DNA from: Pseudomonadota bacterium
GTDB taxonomy: Bacteria; Pseudomonadota; Alphaproteobacteria; Acetobacterales; Acetobacteraceae
Direction of reading: 5' to 3'
Assembly (NCBI GenBank): GCA_021829055.1
Contig: JAJZCS010000017.1
Coordinates: 1-16,073 of the forward strand
DNA length: 16,073 nucleotides
Shown here: positions 6,535-13,693 of the stretch, piece by piece
How positions within the stretch are numbered: the stretch's first letter is position 1
Layout of the letters: each line of letters starts with the position of its first letter
Made by a program: the position numbers and the translations under genes
Notes under the pieces: generated by a model
What the model saw: the letters and a program-made list of their open reading frames with translations, nothing else
What the model was told of the DNA's origin: nothing
Databases searched by the model: none

Positions 6535-8636
6535 TGGATGAACGGCGCTACTCGGCCTTCACCCCCTTCGCGCGGCGCTTCACAGACGAGCGTGCCCGTG
6601 ACCTTGCCGACACCAAAGCGCTTTATGCCCGAGTGCGCGCCCAACACCTGGGATCTCTTTACGCCCGCGCGAAGACGCGAACGATTTTCGCCGACAATAT
6701 CTTCGCAAACTGCTCGGACGTGTCCGAGCCCTTAGTCCCGGTATTCACCCGCGCCATTGATCGTCTTTTGCAGCTTGAACGGCCGATCTTCGAATGTCCG
6801 GATATCGACCTCGATCGTGCCCATCTATCGCTTAAAGAAGCCGTCGACCTTCGCCATTTCCTCCGGGCCAAGGAGTATTTTCATGCCCATGTGGATGACG
6901 TCATCGATCTATTGGGTAACGGCCTTGTACTCATATTTGGGAGGCTCGCCGAGATGCTGCCCCAAAGCGCGGAGACATCGCCCTTTACCATCCCTCTTGT
7001 CTATTCCCTGCCGGAACCCAAAACCTTTCTCGATAATTTGATCGGCGAGCTCTATCAGCAGCCCTATATCGATGCCGGTCTCTTCGTTGAAGTTTCCCGC
7101 ACCGTTCATCTGAACACCTGCGCCGCCTCCGGGATCGCGGATCCGTACGAGCCCAAGAAGCCTTTCTTGAAGCCTTCCGAGAACGATGCGGATCTGCAGA
7201 CGCTCGTCGAGATCTACTTCAAAGGCACCCCGTTCTATGACCTTCTTCTCGCACCGGTGCCGCTCAAATTTACCTATGACGAACGCTATAGCCACATGCA
7301 TGTGCTGGGCGGCTCAGGCGCCGGCAAAACCACCCTTCTGCAGAACCTGATCCTCCACGACCTCAAGTCGGATGATCCGCCCTCACTTGTCATTGTCGAC
7401 AGCCAAGGCGACCTCATCGACAAGCTTTCGCATTTGGCTCTTTTCGATCCCGACTATGGCGCGCTTGCCGATCGTTTGATTCTCATCAGTCCCAAAGACA
7501 TCGAGCATCCCCCGGCCCTGAACATTTTTGACGTGAACCGGGACCGCCTCGCGAGCTACAGCGAGGCCGCCAAGGAGCAGGTCACCGCCGGCGTCATCCA
7601 GACCTTCGATTATCTCTTCGCTGGACTTCTGGGAGCGGACCTCACCGCCAAGCAGGGTGTGTTCTTCCGCTTTGTGGCCCGTCTCATGCTGGCCCTTCCG
7701 GAGACGCTTGGCCGGACCGCGACCATCCTCGACATGCTCGCGCTCATGGACGATCCCGCGCCCTATCGCAAAGCGATCGAGTCGTTACCACCCATTCAGC
7801 GGAATTTCTTCGAACGGGATTTCGTCTCGAAGACCTTCGCCCAGACCAAAGAGCAGATCCGTTATCGTCTGAACGCCATCCTCGAGAACCCGACGCTCGC
7901 GCGCCTTTTCACTGCGCCCGAGACCAAGATCGACCTTTTCAGCGAGCTCAACCGTGGCAGCATCATTCTGGTCGATACCGCAAAGGATTTCCTGAAGGGA
8001 TCGTCCGCACATTTCGGGCGCATCTTTATCTCGCTCGTTCTCCAGGCCGTGCTGGAACGCGCGGTGATCCCCGAACGCGAGCGCCGGCCAACTTTTCTTG
8101 TCGTCGACGAGGCGGCGGCCTACTTCGACAATAATATCGACGACTTTCTTACCGAAGCCCGCAAGTATCGTTGTGGATGTGTTTTCGCCCATCAATTTCT
8201 GGATCAGGCGACCTCGCAGCTGCGTTCGTCGCTTGCCGCCAACACCGCGGTCAAAATGGCAGGTGGTACTTCAACGAGTGATGCCCGCGCGCTTGCCTCC
8301 GACATGCGCACGAGTATCGACTTTATCCTCGGCCAGCCGAAGCTCCATTTCGCGAGCTACATCCGCGGCGTGACGCCGAACGCGGTCTCGATACCGGTCC
8401 CGGTCGGAGCGCTCGAAGCCGAACCGCGGCTTTCAGCCGAGGCCTATGAGAGATTGCTGGAGATAAACCGAGCAAAGGTATCCATGCCCCAGCCTACTAG
8501 CGGATCCCACTTTATCTTCACGGGCGCTCCATTCGAGTCGTTTGATATCGAGGCCGATATGGCACGAACGCATCATGAGTTTGGGTCGGGCGCTAAGACC
8601 AACGACGATCCAACCGCGCCATCGGAAGACTGGTGA
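6534..8636 (+). CDS. VirD4/TraG/HerA-like DNA-transfer ATPase
   Basis: A 700-aa P-loop ATPase starting at ATG 6534, which shares a base with the preceding stop (TGATG); the longer frame upstream is a shadow of the previous gene. Walker A is GGSGAGKTT at residues 259-267, and a strand-acidic motif SLVIVDSQGD follows at about 285-294. Walker B is FLVVDEAAAYF with Asp525-Glu526, and a sensor-like segment CVFAHQFLDQA comes after it. This arrangement is that of type IV coupling proteins and related DNA pumps (DUF87/HerA-FtsK superfamily). The N-terminal 250 residues are less typical and show no clear transmembrane helices, so membrane attachment may come from the two upstream proteins. It probably pumps or remodels element DNA. 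No relaxase gene is visible nearby. Confidence 0.88.
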   Translation: MDERRYSAFTPFARRFTDERARDLADTKALYARVRAQHLGSLYARAKTRTIFADNIFANCSDVSEPLVPVFTRAIDRLLQLERPIFECPDIDLDRAHLSLKEAVDLRHFLRAKEYFHAHVDDVIDLLGNGLVLIFGRLAEMLPQSAETSPFTIPLVYSLPEPKTFLDNLIGELYQQPYIDAGLFVEVSRTVHLNTCAASGIADPYEPKKPFLKPSENDADLQTLVEIYFKGTPFYDLLLAPVPLKFTYDERYSHMHVLGGSGAGKTTLLQNLILHDLKSDDPPSLVIVDSQGDLIDKLSHLALFDPDYGALADRLILISPKDIEHPPALNIFDVNRDRLASYSEAAKEQVTAGVIQTFDYLFAGLLGADLTAKQGVFFRFVARLMLALPETLGRTATILDMLALMDDPAPYRKAIESLPPIQRNFFERDFVSKTFAQTKEQIRYRLNAILENPTLARLFTAPETKIDLFSELNRGSIILVDTAKDFLKGSSAHFGRIFISLVLQAVLERAVIPERERRPTFLVVDEAAAYFDNNIDDFLTEARKYRCGCVFAHQFLDQATSQLRSSLAANTAVKMAGGTSTSDARALASDMRTSIDFILGQPKLHFASYIRGVTPNAVSIPVPVGALEAEPRLSAEAYERLLEINRAKVSMPQPTSGSHFIFTGAPFESFDIEADMARTHHEFGSGAKTNDDPTAPSEDW

Positions 8637-8833
8637 CAAGGAAGCGCTGAAGGGCGGGTGGCGGGTTCGATACGGAATGAGAATTGTGTAGAGAAGTCGG
8701 GCTATAGGGCATGGGGATACGCGGCATGGAAGCCGTTGTTATTCCGCATTGATTGTAAGTTCTGAACTGGACCAGTGTGGGGATACGGTATCGCCGAGCG
8801 TATCCCCCTAGGCTATCGCATTGCAGGTTGGGC
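8637..8833. repeat. Intergenic spacer with three GGGGATACG copies
   Basis: GGGGATACG occurs at 8713-8721 and 8779-8787 in direct orientation and as its complement at 8799-8807. The last two form a 9-bp-stem hairpin with an 11-base loop about 26 bases before the DUF867 start. The set could be regulator sites; the hairpin could also act as a terminator for the ATPase operon, but no T-run follows. Confidence 0.5.
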
Positions 8834-9437
8834 ATGAATAAGGACCGCTTTAGCTGCTATGCCGACCTCCGTGCGGCAAAATTCGAAGGCAGGGACTACA
8901 GAGTGTGGGCCCATGACCTCGATACGGCGGTCGTGATCTTAGCGCCGCATGGTGGATGTATAGAGCCTGGTACCTCTGAGATTGCTACAGCAGTCGCTGG
9001 CACCTCGTGTTCGCTGTACCTGTTCGAAGGCTTGGTTCGCCAGGGTGGTCACCGCGAACAGCATATATGCTCCGAGAGGTTTGACGAGCCCCGAGGCTTA
9101 ACGATGGTGGCGAAGGCGATCACTGCGGTTGCGATCCACGGCCGCGCGGACGGTGAGGATCCGGAGACAATATGGATTGGAGGCCTGGATAAGGCGCTTG
9201 GAGCCTCGATTAGCAGCGCGCTTCGAGCACACGGCTTTAGTGCCAGAACGAACCCGCCGAGGCTAAACGGGACTGACCCGAGTAACGTATGTAACCGCAC
9301 GAGATCCGGTCGCGGTGTGCGAACCGAAAACGATACGCAATCGCCTTTGCGCCGATCGCGTCCTCATGCGGACCTTTGCCTGTGCCGTCCGAGATTCGAT
9401 AGACGAACGCTTCTCTTTGGGAGTTGTCGGGAGTTAA
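8834..9437 (+). pseudogene. Poly-gamma-glutamate hydrolase (DUF867), frameshifted
   Basis: ATG at 8834 begins MNKDRFSCYADLRAAKFEGR, followed by the family's zinc-site motif APHGGCIEPGTSEIA (His39, Glu44) and later GTDPSNVCNRTRSGRGV. Family members hydrolyse poly-gamma-glutamate chains and often occur on phage or mobile DNA. After GV (about 9319) the first frame turns to random residues, while another frame gives a natural C-terminus (PKTIRNRLCADRVLMRTFAC..., ending VVGS and TAA at 9435-9437). The expected segment between, usually GVQLEL-like, is shortened, so a small deletion near 9320-9330 has shifted the frame. The product is likely inactive or lacks its normal C-terminus. Family call is good; the frameshift is read directly, though a sequencing error is possible. 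Confidence 0.75.
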
Positions 9438-9443
9438 AGATGA

Positions 9444-9467
9444 GGGGACCGGTGGCCACCGGTCCCC
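9444..9467. terminator. Perfect 24-bp palindrome between convergent genes
   Basis: A perfect self-complementary sequence built from GGGGACCGGTGG and its complement, centred at GGCC. It lies 7 bases after the DUF867 stop and 11 bases after the end of the minus-strand AlpA-type gene, a position typical of a shared terminator. No T-run follows in either direction and there is almost no loop, so a protein-binding site is an alternative. Confidence 0.5.
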
Positions 9468-9477
9468 CCAAAGCCCC

Positions 9478-9699
9478 TTACAGGGACTGTGTCTGTTGAT
9501 CGACCACATCGCGTTTAGCGATGCGCTCGTTCAGCCATTCCTCGATTTCCGCGACCAACCACACCACTCGATTCTGGCCGAGCCGGATCCGCTTGGGGAA
9601 CCTCCCTGCCGCTTCGAGCCGCGCGATGTGCTGCGGAGAATAAGGAATACCGCAGACCGTTTTTAGCTCCTTCTTCGATACGACCTTGTTCGGAAACAT
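9478..9699 (-). CDS. AlpA-type DNA-binding regulator
   Basis: A 73-aa protein from ATG at 9699 with AAGGGAG as Shine-Dalgarno six bases upstream. The sequence KKELKTVCGIPYSPQHIARL followed by EAAGRFPKRIRLGQNRVVWL and EIEEWLNERI matches the MerR-like winged helix of the AlpA family (prophage and island regulators and excision factors). The conserved elements are the helix-turn-helix, the FPKR-I-LG turn, the WL strand and the EI-EWL closing helix. Such proteins usually switch on integrase or excision genes of an island; no integrase is in the window, so its target is outside or lost. Its leader contains two palindromes, one overlapping the ribosome binding site, suggesting autoregulation. Confidence 0.85.
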   Translation of the reverse strand: MFPNKVVSKKELKTVCGIPYSPQHIARLEAAGRFPKRIRLGQNRVVWLVAEIEEWLNERIAKRDVVDQQTQSL

Positions 9700-9705
9700 C
9701 GAACA

Positions 9706-9733
9706 CTCCCTTGGTAGGGAGCGTCGACGCTCC
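9706..9733 (-). promoter_or_regulatory. Overlapping palindromes in the alpA-type leader
   Basis: Two structures overlap just upstream of the AlpA-type start. CTCCC (9706-9710) pairs with GGGAG (9717-9721), which on the minus strand covers the Shine-Dalgarno. GGAGCGTCGACGCTCC (9718-9733) is a perfect 16-bp palindrome. They are mutually exclusive because they share 9718-9721. An operator or a translation-control switch is plausible. Confidence 0.5.
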
Positions 9734-9847
9734 GGTTGAGACGCACCGGTGAGCGTCAGATGGTAGAGCTAGTGTTTGCGAAAGTCGATTAGCGCGCTCG
9801 GATGCTTCCTGCTGCCCGCACTGCCTCCCTGCCACCAGGTAAAAGCT

Positions 9848-9876
9848 TGAACCGGCTTAATTGAACTCTTAGTTTA
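9848..9876 (+). promoter_or_regulatory. Possible promoter of the methyltransferase gene
   Basis: TTGAAC at 9848-9853 and TAGTTT 17 bases later form a weak -35/-10 pair about 34 bases before the methyltransferase start. TTGAAC occurs again at 9861-9866. Base composition becomes AT-richer from here. The -10 match is poor, so this is a suggestion only. Confidence 0.3.
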
Positions 9877-9909
9877 AACGGGCACGGCGCAAATAGGGAA
9901 CTTGGGAAA

Positions 9910-10728
9910 ATGCGCGTAGTTCCTGTCCGTATCGAGAAGCTGATCTACACCTTCCGCCCAGCTGATCTTGGGCCTGAACTAGATGCTTATAGAAGAGTTT
10001 TGCAAATACTGGACAATCAAACCCCAACCCGTCACTTTAGGGATGGCTTACCCGTTTCAGCGGACTGGTTGGATGCGGTAGGATTGGCTGAGATCGAGGA
10101 ATATATTCGTGCTCATCGCGAGCGTGCGGCAATCGACTACGGTGCCCTCCTAAATTTTTTGTGCTTCGATCAAGCGTATTTCTTCAGAAACTTTTTCAAG
10201 TGCCTAGTTGGCGTCCGATGCTTAGCCGCGGCGATAAACCTTTCTGGTTCTGAGCGCCATATCATTGATATTGGCTGCGGTGCTGGTACATTCGCTTTGG
10301 CTGCTTACCTTCTGTGGAATCGTTGGGACGAATATATTTTAGTTGATAAGGAACTTGCGCAGCTATGTTATGCGAAGAAGCTTTTTGAGGCGGTTGAAGT
10401 AAAAAACGTCAAATTTTTACACGCAGATGGACTAAGCTTGATAAGCCGTCGAGGCTTTCGGATTGCCTCTTATTGGCTATGTGGAAACAAAAATGCTCTA
10501 ATTAATGCAACTGACGAGATGCTACACGGATTACTCAGAGACGGCTGCGGAATTATAGACTATGCAGAGAATGTCGACGCATTCATGAGCCGCGTGCAAG
10601 CTATTGTTGGTCCTAATCGTATACGTCGAATTGAGGCCAATACATTCCCGCCTGATGAAATTGCCAAGGCGATTCGTTCGGCTAGGGTGAACGTACATCT
10701 ACTGGCGATTGATCCTATTCAAGATTGA
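9910..10728 (+). CDS. SAM-dependent methyltransferase, Rossmann fold
   Basis: A 272-aa protein from ATG at 9910. Residues 118-126 (IIDIGCGAG) are the SAM-binding motif I of class I methyltransferases, followed by a strand with acidic Asp146 (EYILVDKE) that would hold the ribose and by FLHADGL (169-175). The catalytic region has no DPPY or NPPY motif and no DNA C5 motif, so a base methylase is not supported; the substrate is unknown. Residues 1-110 are a helical cap. The gene is more AT-rich than the ATPase operon and ends in a 10-base tail-to-tail overlap with the membrane-protein gene on the other strand. It may modify a small molecule or a protein of the adjacent module. Fold confident, role unknown. 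Confidence 0.75.
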   Translation: MRVVPVRIEKLIYTFRPADLGPELDAYRRVLQILDNQTPTRHFRDGLPVSADWLDAVGLAEIEEYIRAHRERAAIDYGALLNFLCFDQAYFFRNFFKCLVGVRCLAAAINLSGSERHIIDIGCGAGTFALAAYLLWNRWDEYILVDKELAQLCYAKKLFEAVEVKNVKFLHADGLSLISRRGFRIASYWLCGNKNALINATDEMLHGLLRDGCGIIDYAENVDAFMSRVQAIVGPNRIRRIEANTFPPDEIAKAIRSARVNVHLLAIDPIQD

Positions 10729-11660
10729 TTAAATGTCTTCCCGTCATTGCAGATGTGGGCTTTTTGTTGCTGATATTCACTGTCGCAAAGGCCACGCTCG
10801 TGAAGGTTCTCTAGTTCGGCATTTACGAAGCTAATGAGCGCGCCTGCTTCGCGCTCGCCGAAGAAGGCACAAACTGAGTCCTGGCGCGAAAACCTTCCCG
10901 TAACCTGATAAAGATGGATGTAGATCTTTGAACTGTTAGTGGAGACAACGGATGCCTTATGCGCACTGGCATGACGGTTAAATGAAATGGCCTGAAAAAT
11001 CGCCTTGGCGTCCTTTGCGGCAGGGAATTTGGACCAACTTTTCGCAACTTCGTCCGGAGATTGATAGGAAATCATTCGAGCCCCATACGGTATCTTTTCA
11101 CATATGAGCCGCCGAACTTCCTCGCTCCATGCATTATCGAATAGCCAACTATAATCCCCGGAAATTATCAGCAACCTCTCAGCGCTCTTATAAAAGTAGA
11201 TCATTTTTTTTACTGACAAATTTTTATATGCCGCTTCTCTCTTATGTTCGAGCTTCAGTTGCCATTTAGCTGGGATTATTATGGTCGGGATGAGACCTAG
11301 CGCTCTTCCCAGATAGCTGTCGTATTTTTGGAACGGTACGAGCTCATTTACCGCTGCGACCTGCTTCCACACGGTGACAGTTGAGAAGAAGACAGCTGCT
11401 ATACTCAGAACATATATGATTGAATTACCGTATGCATATAGAAGTGCACGCTGATCTGATGTCAGCTTAGATGGAGCACTGAATATGGTCACTGCCTTGA
11501 TGACAAGTAAATATAAGCCATCTAAGATTGTGTAGGAGTGCCCTCCGGTAGTTGATAAGGGCAAATTAGCGAGATAGAAGGATAATATGACCGTGCACAG
11601 AGTTGCAAATATTAATATAACAAATAGCGTGAACCATAGAACTCGAAAAGCTTGCCGCAT
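10719..11660 (-). CDS. Membrane-anchored putative effector, possible degenerate PLD-like domain
   Basis: A 313-aa protein from ATG at 11660, preceded by a G-run (AGGGGGGG). Hydrophobic segments lie at about 8-30 (LWFTLFVILIFATLCTVILS), possibly 45-60, and 77-97 (NSIIYVLSIAAVFFSTVTVW). The remaining about 200 residues are cytoplasmic. They contain MIYFYKSAERLLIISGDYSW, then RHASAHKASVV, KIYIHLYQVTGRF and CAFFGEREAGALISFV. The order (a strand ending SGD, a His-Lys segment, FFG-EAGALI-F) recalls degenerate phospholipase-D-like proteins, but the canonical HxKx4D motif is absent, so this is a weak idea. It follows the P-loop/deoxyribosyltransferase gene by 80 bases on the same strand and may be its membrane-acting partner. 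Confidence 0.6.
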   Translation of the reverse strand: MRQAFRVLWFTLFVILIFATLCTVILSFYLANLPLSTTGGHSYTILDGLYLLVIKAVTIFSAPSKLTSDQRALLYAYGNSIIYVLSIAAVFFSTVTVWKQVAAVNELVPFQKYDSYLGRALGLIPTIIIPAKWQLKLEHKREAAYKNLSVKKMIYFYKSAERLLIISGDYSWLFDNAWSEEVRRLICEKIPYGARMISYQSPDEVAKSWSKFPAAKDAKAIFQAISFNRHASAHKASVVSTNSSKIYIHLYQVTGRFSRQDSVCAFFGEREAGALISFVNAELENLHERGLCDSEYQQQKAHICNDGKTFNQS

Positions 11661-11740
11661 CGGTGCCCCCCCTGGGTTTACGTTTGCAGATGTTCTATTA
11701 GGCTATTATTCTGCTGGTTTAAACACGCAATAGTCAGCCG
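11661..11740 (-). other. Spacer between the two large cargo genes
   Basis: An 80-base gap on the minus strand between the fusion protein gene and the membrane protein gene. I see no strong promoter or terminator in it, so the two genes are probably read on one transcript. Confidence 0.35.
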
Positions 11741-13132
11741 TCAAGTTGGTGTGTGATTTAATCGAGATCGGATCAAATTTTGCACTTGATCGAATACTTC
11801 TGAACGCTTCTCTTCGTTTTCTAGACCAGATACTTCAACACGATTATGTTCAGCTAGGTCTTGACCAAATGGTGGGCTACGAAGGGGTGCATCTTTTTCA
11901 TCGTGAATCACGAAGAGCCTCTTTCTGGTGTCCAAGGCGTAGCGAGCTTCAGCCGCCGTGCCGTCGCTCCAGCGCTCCTTGCCGCGGGTAGGTCTGAATA
12001 CGATCACGCAGTCTGATTGATCAATGAGACGAAAATCCCTCAGGCGTACTTGACGCGCGAGCTCTGAGTGTTCGTCATCACTATCTCCGCCTACGGTAAT
12101 GCCGCGCACTTCCTGATATGAAAGCTCTTGCTCAGGTGCAGGCGGCGTGCCTATCAAGGAGTATTTGACTTCCGAATCATCGCGTGGCCATAGGTCTGAA
12201 CTACGCAGGGTCAACCTTGCATCCTTATCAAGCCAGGTAGATAGAAATGTTCTCAGTCTGGCTTGCTTCAGTTCATCACTCTCAGCTTTGCTAAATAATG
12301 TTTGTCCAAATAGAGCGTCCTGCAGAGATTGTGCGGCCTCAATGCGCCTAAGATCATGCTGGTCAGCAATTTCCTTAAGCGGAAGCTCATCGATTGTGAC
12401 GGGATCAAAAGCGGTGAACGCTTTGGTGAAATAGTGGCGAAACTCGTTTGTTTCCAAGATCGCGCTTTTGTCCCCGGTACTGCCCAAAAACCTTGGCTCC
12501 GTGATAGGGTATGACAAATAGACCCGAGGTTCCTCGGGTTTTAATACGTATCTCGTCAATGACGTTACGGGGTGGTCAATGGCAAAAACAGGAGAGCGTT
12601 CGAAGGGATAGCTAGCTGGCGACCTGAGGGAATGCTGGGGTTCCGCAACAGCGTCTGCAAGCATGTCAGCTAGTATCACTTCAAGGTTTCGCCAGCGCAG
12701 AATTTCCCCAAGTCTGAAGTAAAAGCGTATCTGATGGTCCCACATACGCTTTTGGCATCTATAAACATTGTCGATCAAAGGGATAACAAAATTTGGTTTG
12801 AAGTCATCCCGCAAAAATTCGAATATTTCACTCCTATTGTTAGAAAGAATAGGTGAAAAAAAGTGGCTCGCAACGTACCACGATAGATGCATGCTGATGA
12901 TTTCGATATCTGAAGCTTGCCGGGAGTTTCTCCAAGGCTGAACGACGTGTTTTCGAAATGAGTTGTACCAAATTGTGCCAAGTTCATTCGGCCGATAGAG
13001 GTCAACGTCGGGTCGAATTTCATCTTCGGCGAAGTAGGCTTGGACCGTGACGCCTTTTGGCAACTGCGAACTGAGCGAATTTATGACACTCTTCTTGTTA
13101 ATCCCTGAGTGCCCTGCCAGTATTATTCGCAT
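11741..13132 (-). CDS. P-loop NTPase-like/nucleoside deoxyribosyltransferase-like fusion
   Basis: A 463-aa protein from ATG at 13132; a TTG at 13144 is in frame but lies inside the T-run of a terminator. Residues about 1-200 resemble a nucleotide-kinase P-loop domain: MRIILAGHSGINKKSVINSL aligns with the GxxGxGKT loop of adenylate-kinase-like enzymes but has Asn for the last Gly, so it is degenerate. FVIPLIDNVYRCQKR further on fits the same fold. From about 202, RVYLSYPIT, FDPVTIDE and later LIDQSDCVIVFRPT and SDGTAAEARYA (Glu395) match nucleoside 2-deoxyribosyltransferase-like enzymes, which cleave N-glycosidic bonds. Such domains appear in retron and other nucleotide-centred defence systems. 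Here it probably senses or destroys nucleotides with its membrane partner. No reverse transcriptase is present. Confidence 0.65.
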   Translation of the reverse strand: MRIILAGHSGINKKSVINSLSSQLPKGVTVQAYFAEDEIRPDVDLYRPNELGTIWYNSFRKHVVQPWRNSRQASDIEIISMHLSWYVASHFFSPILSNNRSEIFEFLRDDFKPNFVIPLIDNVYRCQKRMWDHQIRFYFRLGEILRWRNLEVILADMLADAVAEPQHSLRSPASYPFERSPVFAIDHPVTSLTRYVLKPEEPRVYLSYPITEPRFLGSTGDKSAILETNEFRHYFTKAFTAFDPVTIDELPLKEIADQHDLRRIEAAQSLQDALFGQTLFSKAESDELKQARLRTFLSTWLDKDARLTLRSSDLWPRDDSEVKYSLIGTPPAPEQELSYQEVRGITVGGDSDDEHSELARQVRLRDFRLIDQSDCVIVFRPTRGKERWSDGTAAEARYALDTRKRLFVIHDEKDAPLRSPPFGQDLAEHNRVEVSGLENEEKRSEVFDQVQNLIRSRLNHTPT

Positions 13133-13142
13133 AAAGAGGCTC

Positions 13143-13174
13143 AAAAAAAGGCCACGCGCTAAGCGTGGCCTTTT
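13143..13174 (-). terminator. Strong intrinsic terminator between two co-directed genes
   Basis: GGCCACGC (13150-13157) and GCGTGGCC (13163-13170) form an 8-bp GC-rich stem around GCTAA. On the minus strand seven T residues follow (13149 to 13143), ending ten bases before the ATG of the fusion gene. On the plus strand TTTTCTTT follows, so it can work in both directions. Confidence 0.9.
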
Positions 13175-13187
13175 CTTTGCTATCTAG

Positions 13188-13469
13188 TCAACGGAGACGT
13201 CGCTCCATTTCTGCCACTTCTCTTATTTTCTCTAAGCCATAAGCACTTGACCTTGAGAATCGAAGAAAAGGGAGAGGATATTCAGGAGACTCATATTCCA
13301 CCGTTTCTACTCGATATCGAACGCTGGCGCCAAGTTCATCTAAAAGTTCGTCAAGCAGGTTTTTAGCCGCGATGTCGGCTTCTGTTTCCTCCCTATGAAC
13401 ACCTAAGACAAGGTCGGTTAACAGGCTGATGGGACTGTTAAAAGTCTGTTTGTCTTGAAGACTGTTCAA
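13188..13469 (-). CDS. Small hypothetical protein, 93 aa, TTG start
   Basis: I place the start at TTG 13469 because AAGGAGGG lies five bases upstream and the promoter's -10 overlaps the alternative ATG at 13499, which would fall upstream of transcription. The protein starts MNSLQDKQTFNSPISLLTDL, has an acidic helical middle (EETEADIAAKNLLDELLDEL) and ends in a basic helix (IREVAEMERRLR). It is soluble, with no recognised family. It has its own promoter and terminator, so it can be made alone; its position before the fusion gene suggests a regulator, inhibitor or antitoxin of the downstream proteins, which is inference only. Confidence 0.7.
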   Translation of the reverse strand: MNSLQDKQTFNSPISLLTDLVLGVHREETEADIAAKNLLDELLDELGASVRYRVETVEYESPEYPLPFLRFSRSSAYGLEKIREVAEMERRLR

Positions 13470-13497
13470 GAATCCCTCCTTAGAACAAACCAAGAAC

Positions 13498-13526
13498 ATA
13501 GTAAGTGGCCGGAAATATTATGTCAA
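13498..13526 (-). promoter_or_regulatory. Sigma70-type promoter for the 93-aa gene
   Basis: On the minus strand TTGACA (13526-13521), a perfect -35, is followed after 17 bases by TACTAT (13503-13498), a fair -10. Transcription would start near 13491, about 22 bases before the TTG start and just ahead of its AAGGAGGG ribosome binding site. Confidence 0.75.
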
Positions 13527-13693
13527 GCAAACGTGTTAACAATAGATTAACGCCCGCCTGAGACCGTTATAGAAAAGCATCCTAATCCAAATGTCGATTC
13601 AGTCACCCTACGATATGTTCGATAGATCGGCTTTTTGCGTCCGCTGCCAGTAATAACTGTGGATTTGGATATAAGCCCCCTTTCCCATGCATC
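13527..13693. other. Spacer between cargo island and IS630
   Basis: A stretch of 167 bases, AT-rich, upstream of the 93-aa gene's promoter and left of the IS630 end. AATCCAAAT (about 13582-13590) has a near-complement ATTTGGAT near 13663-13670, a wide inverted pair. No gene seen. Confidence 0.35.

Noticed and set aside
9910..10728. DNA adenine or cytosine methylase of a restriction-modification system
   Set aside because: No DPPY/NPPY or PC catalytic motif, and no restriction endonuclease gene nearby.
10719..13499. Retron (because of the deoxyribosyltransferase-like effector)
   Set aside because: No reverse transcriptase gene and no msr-msd-like inverted structure upstream of the cluster.
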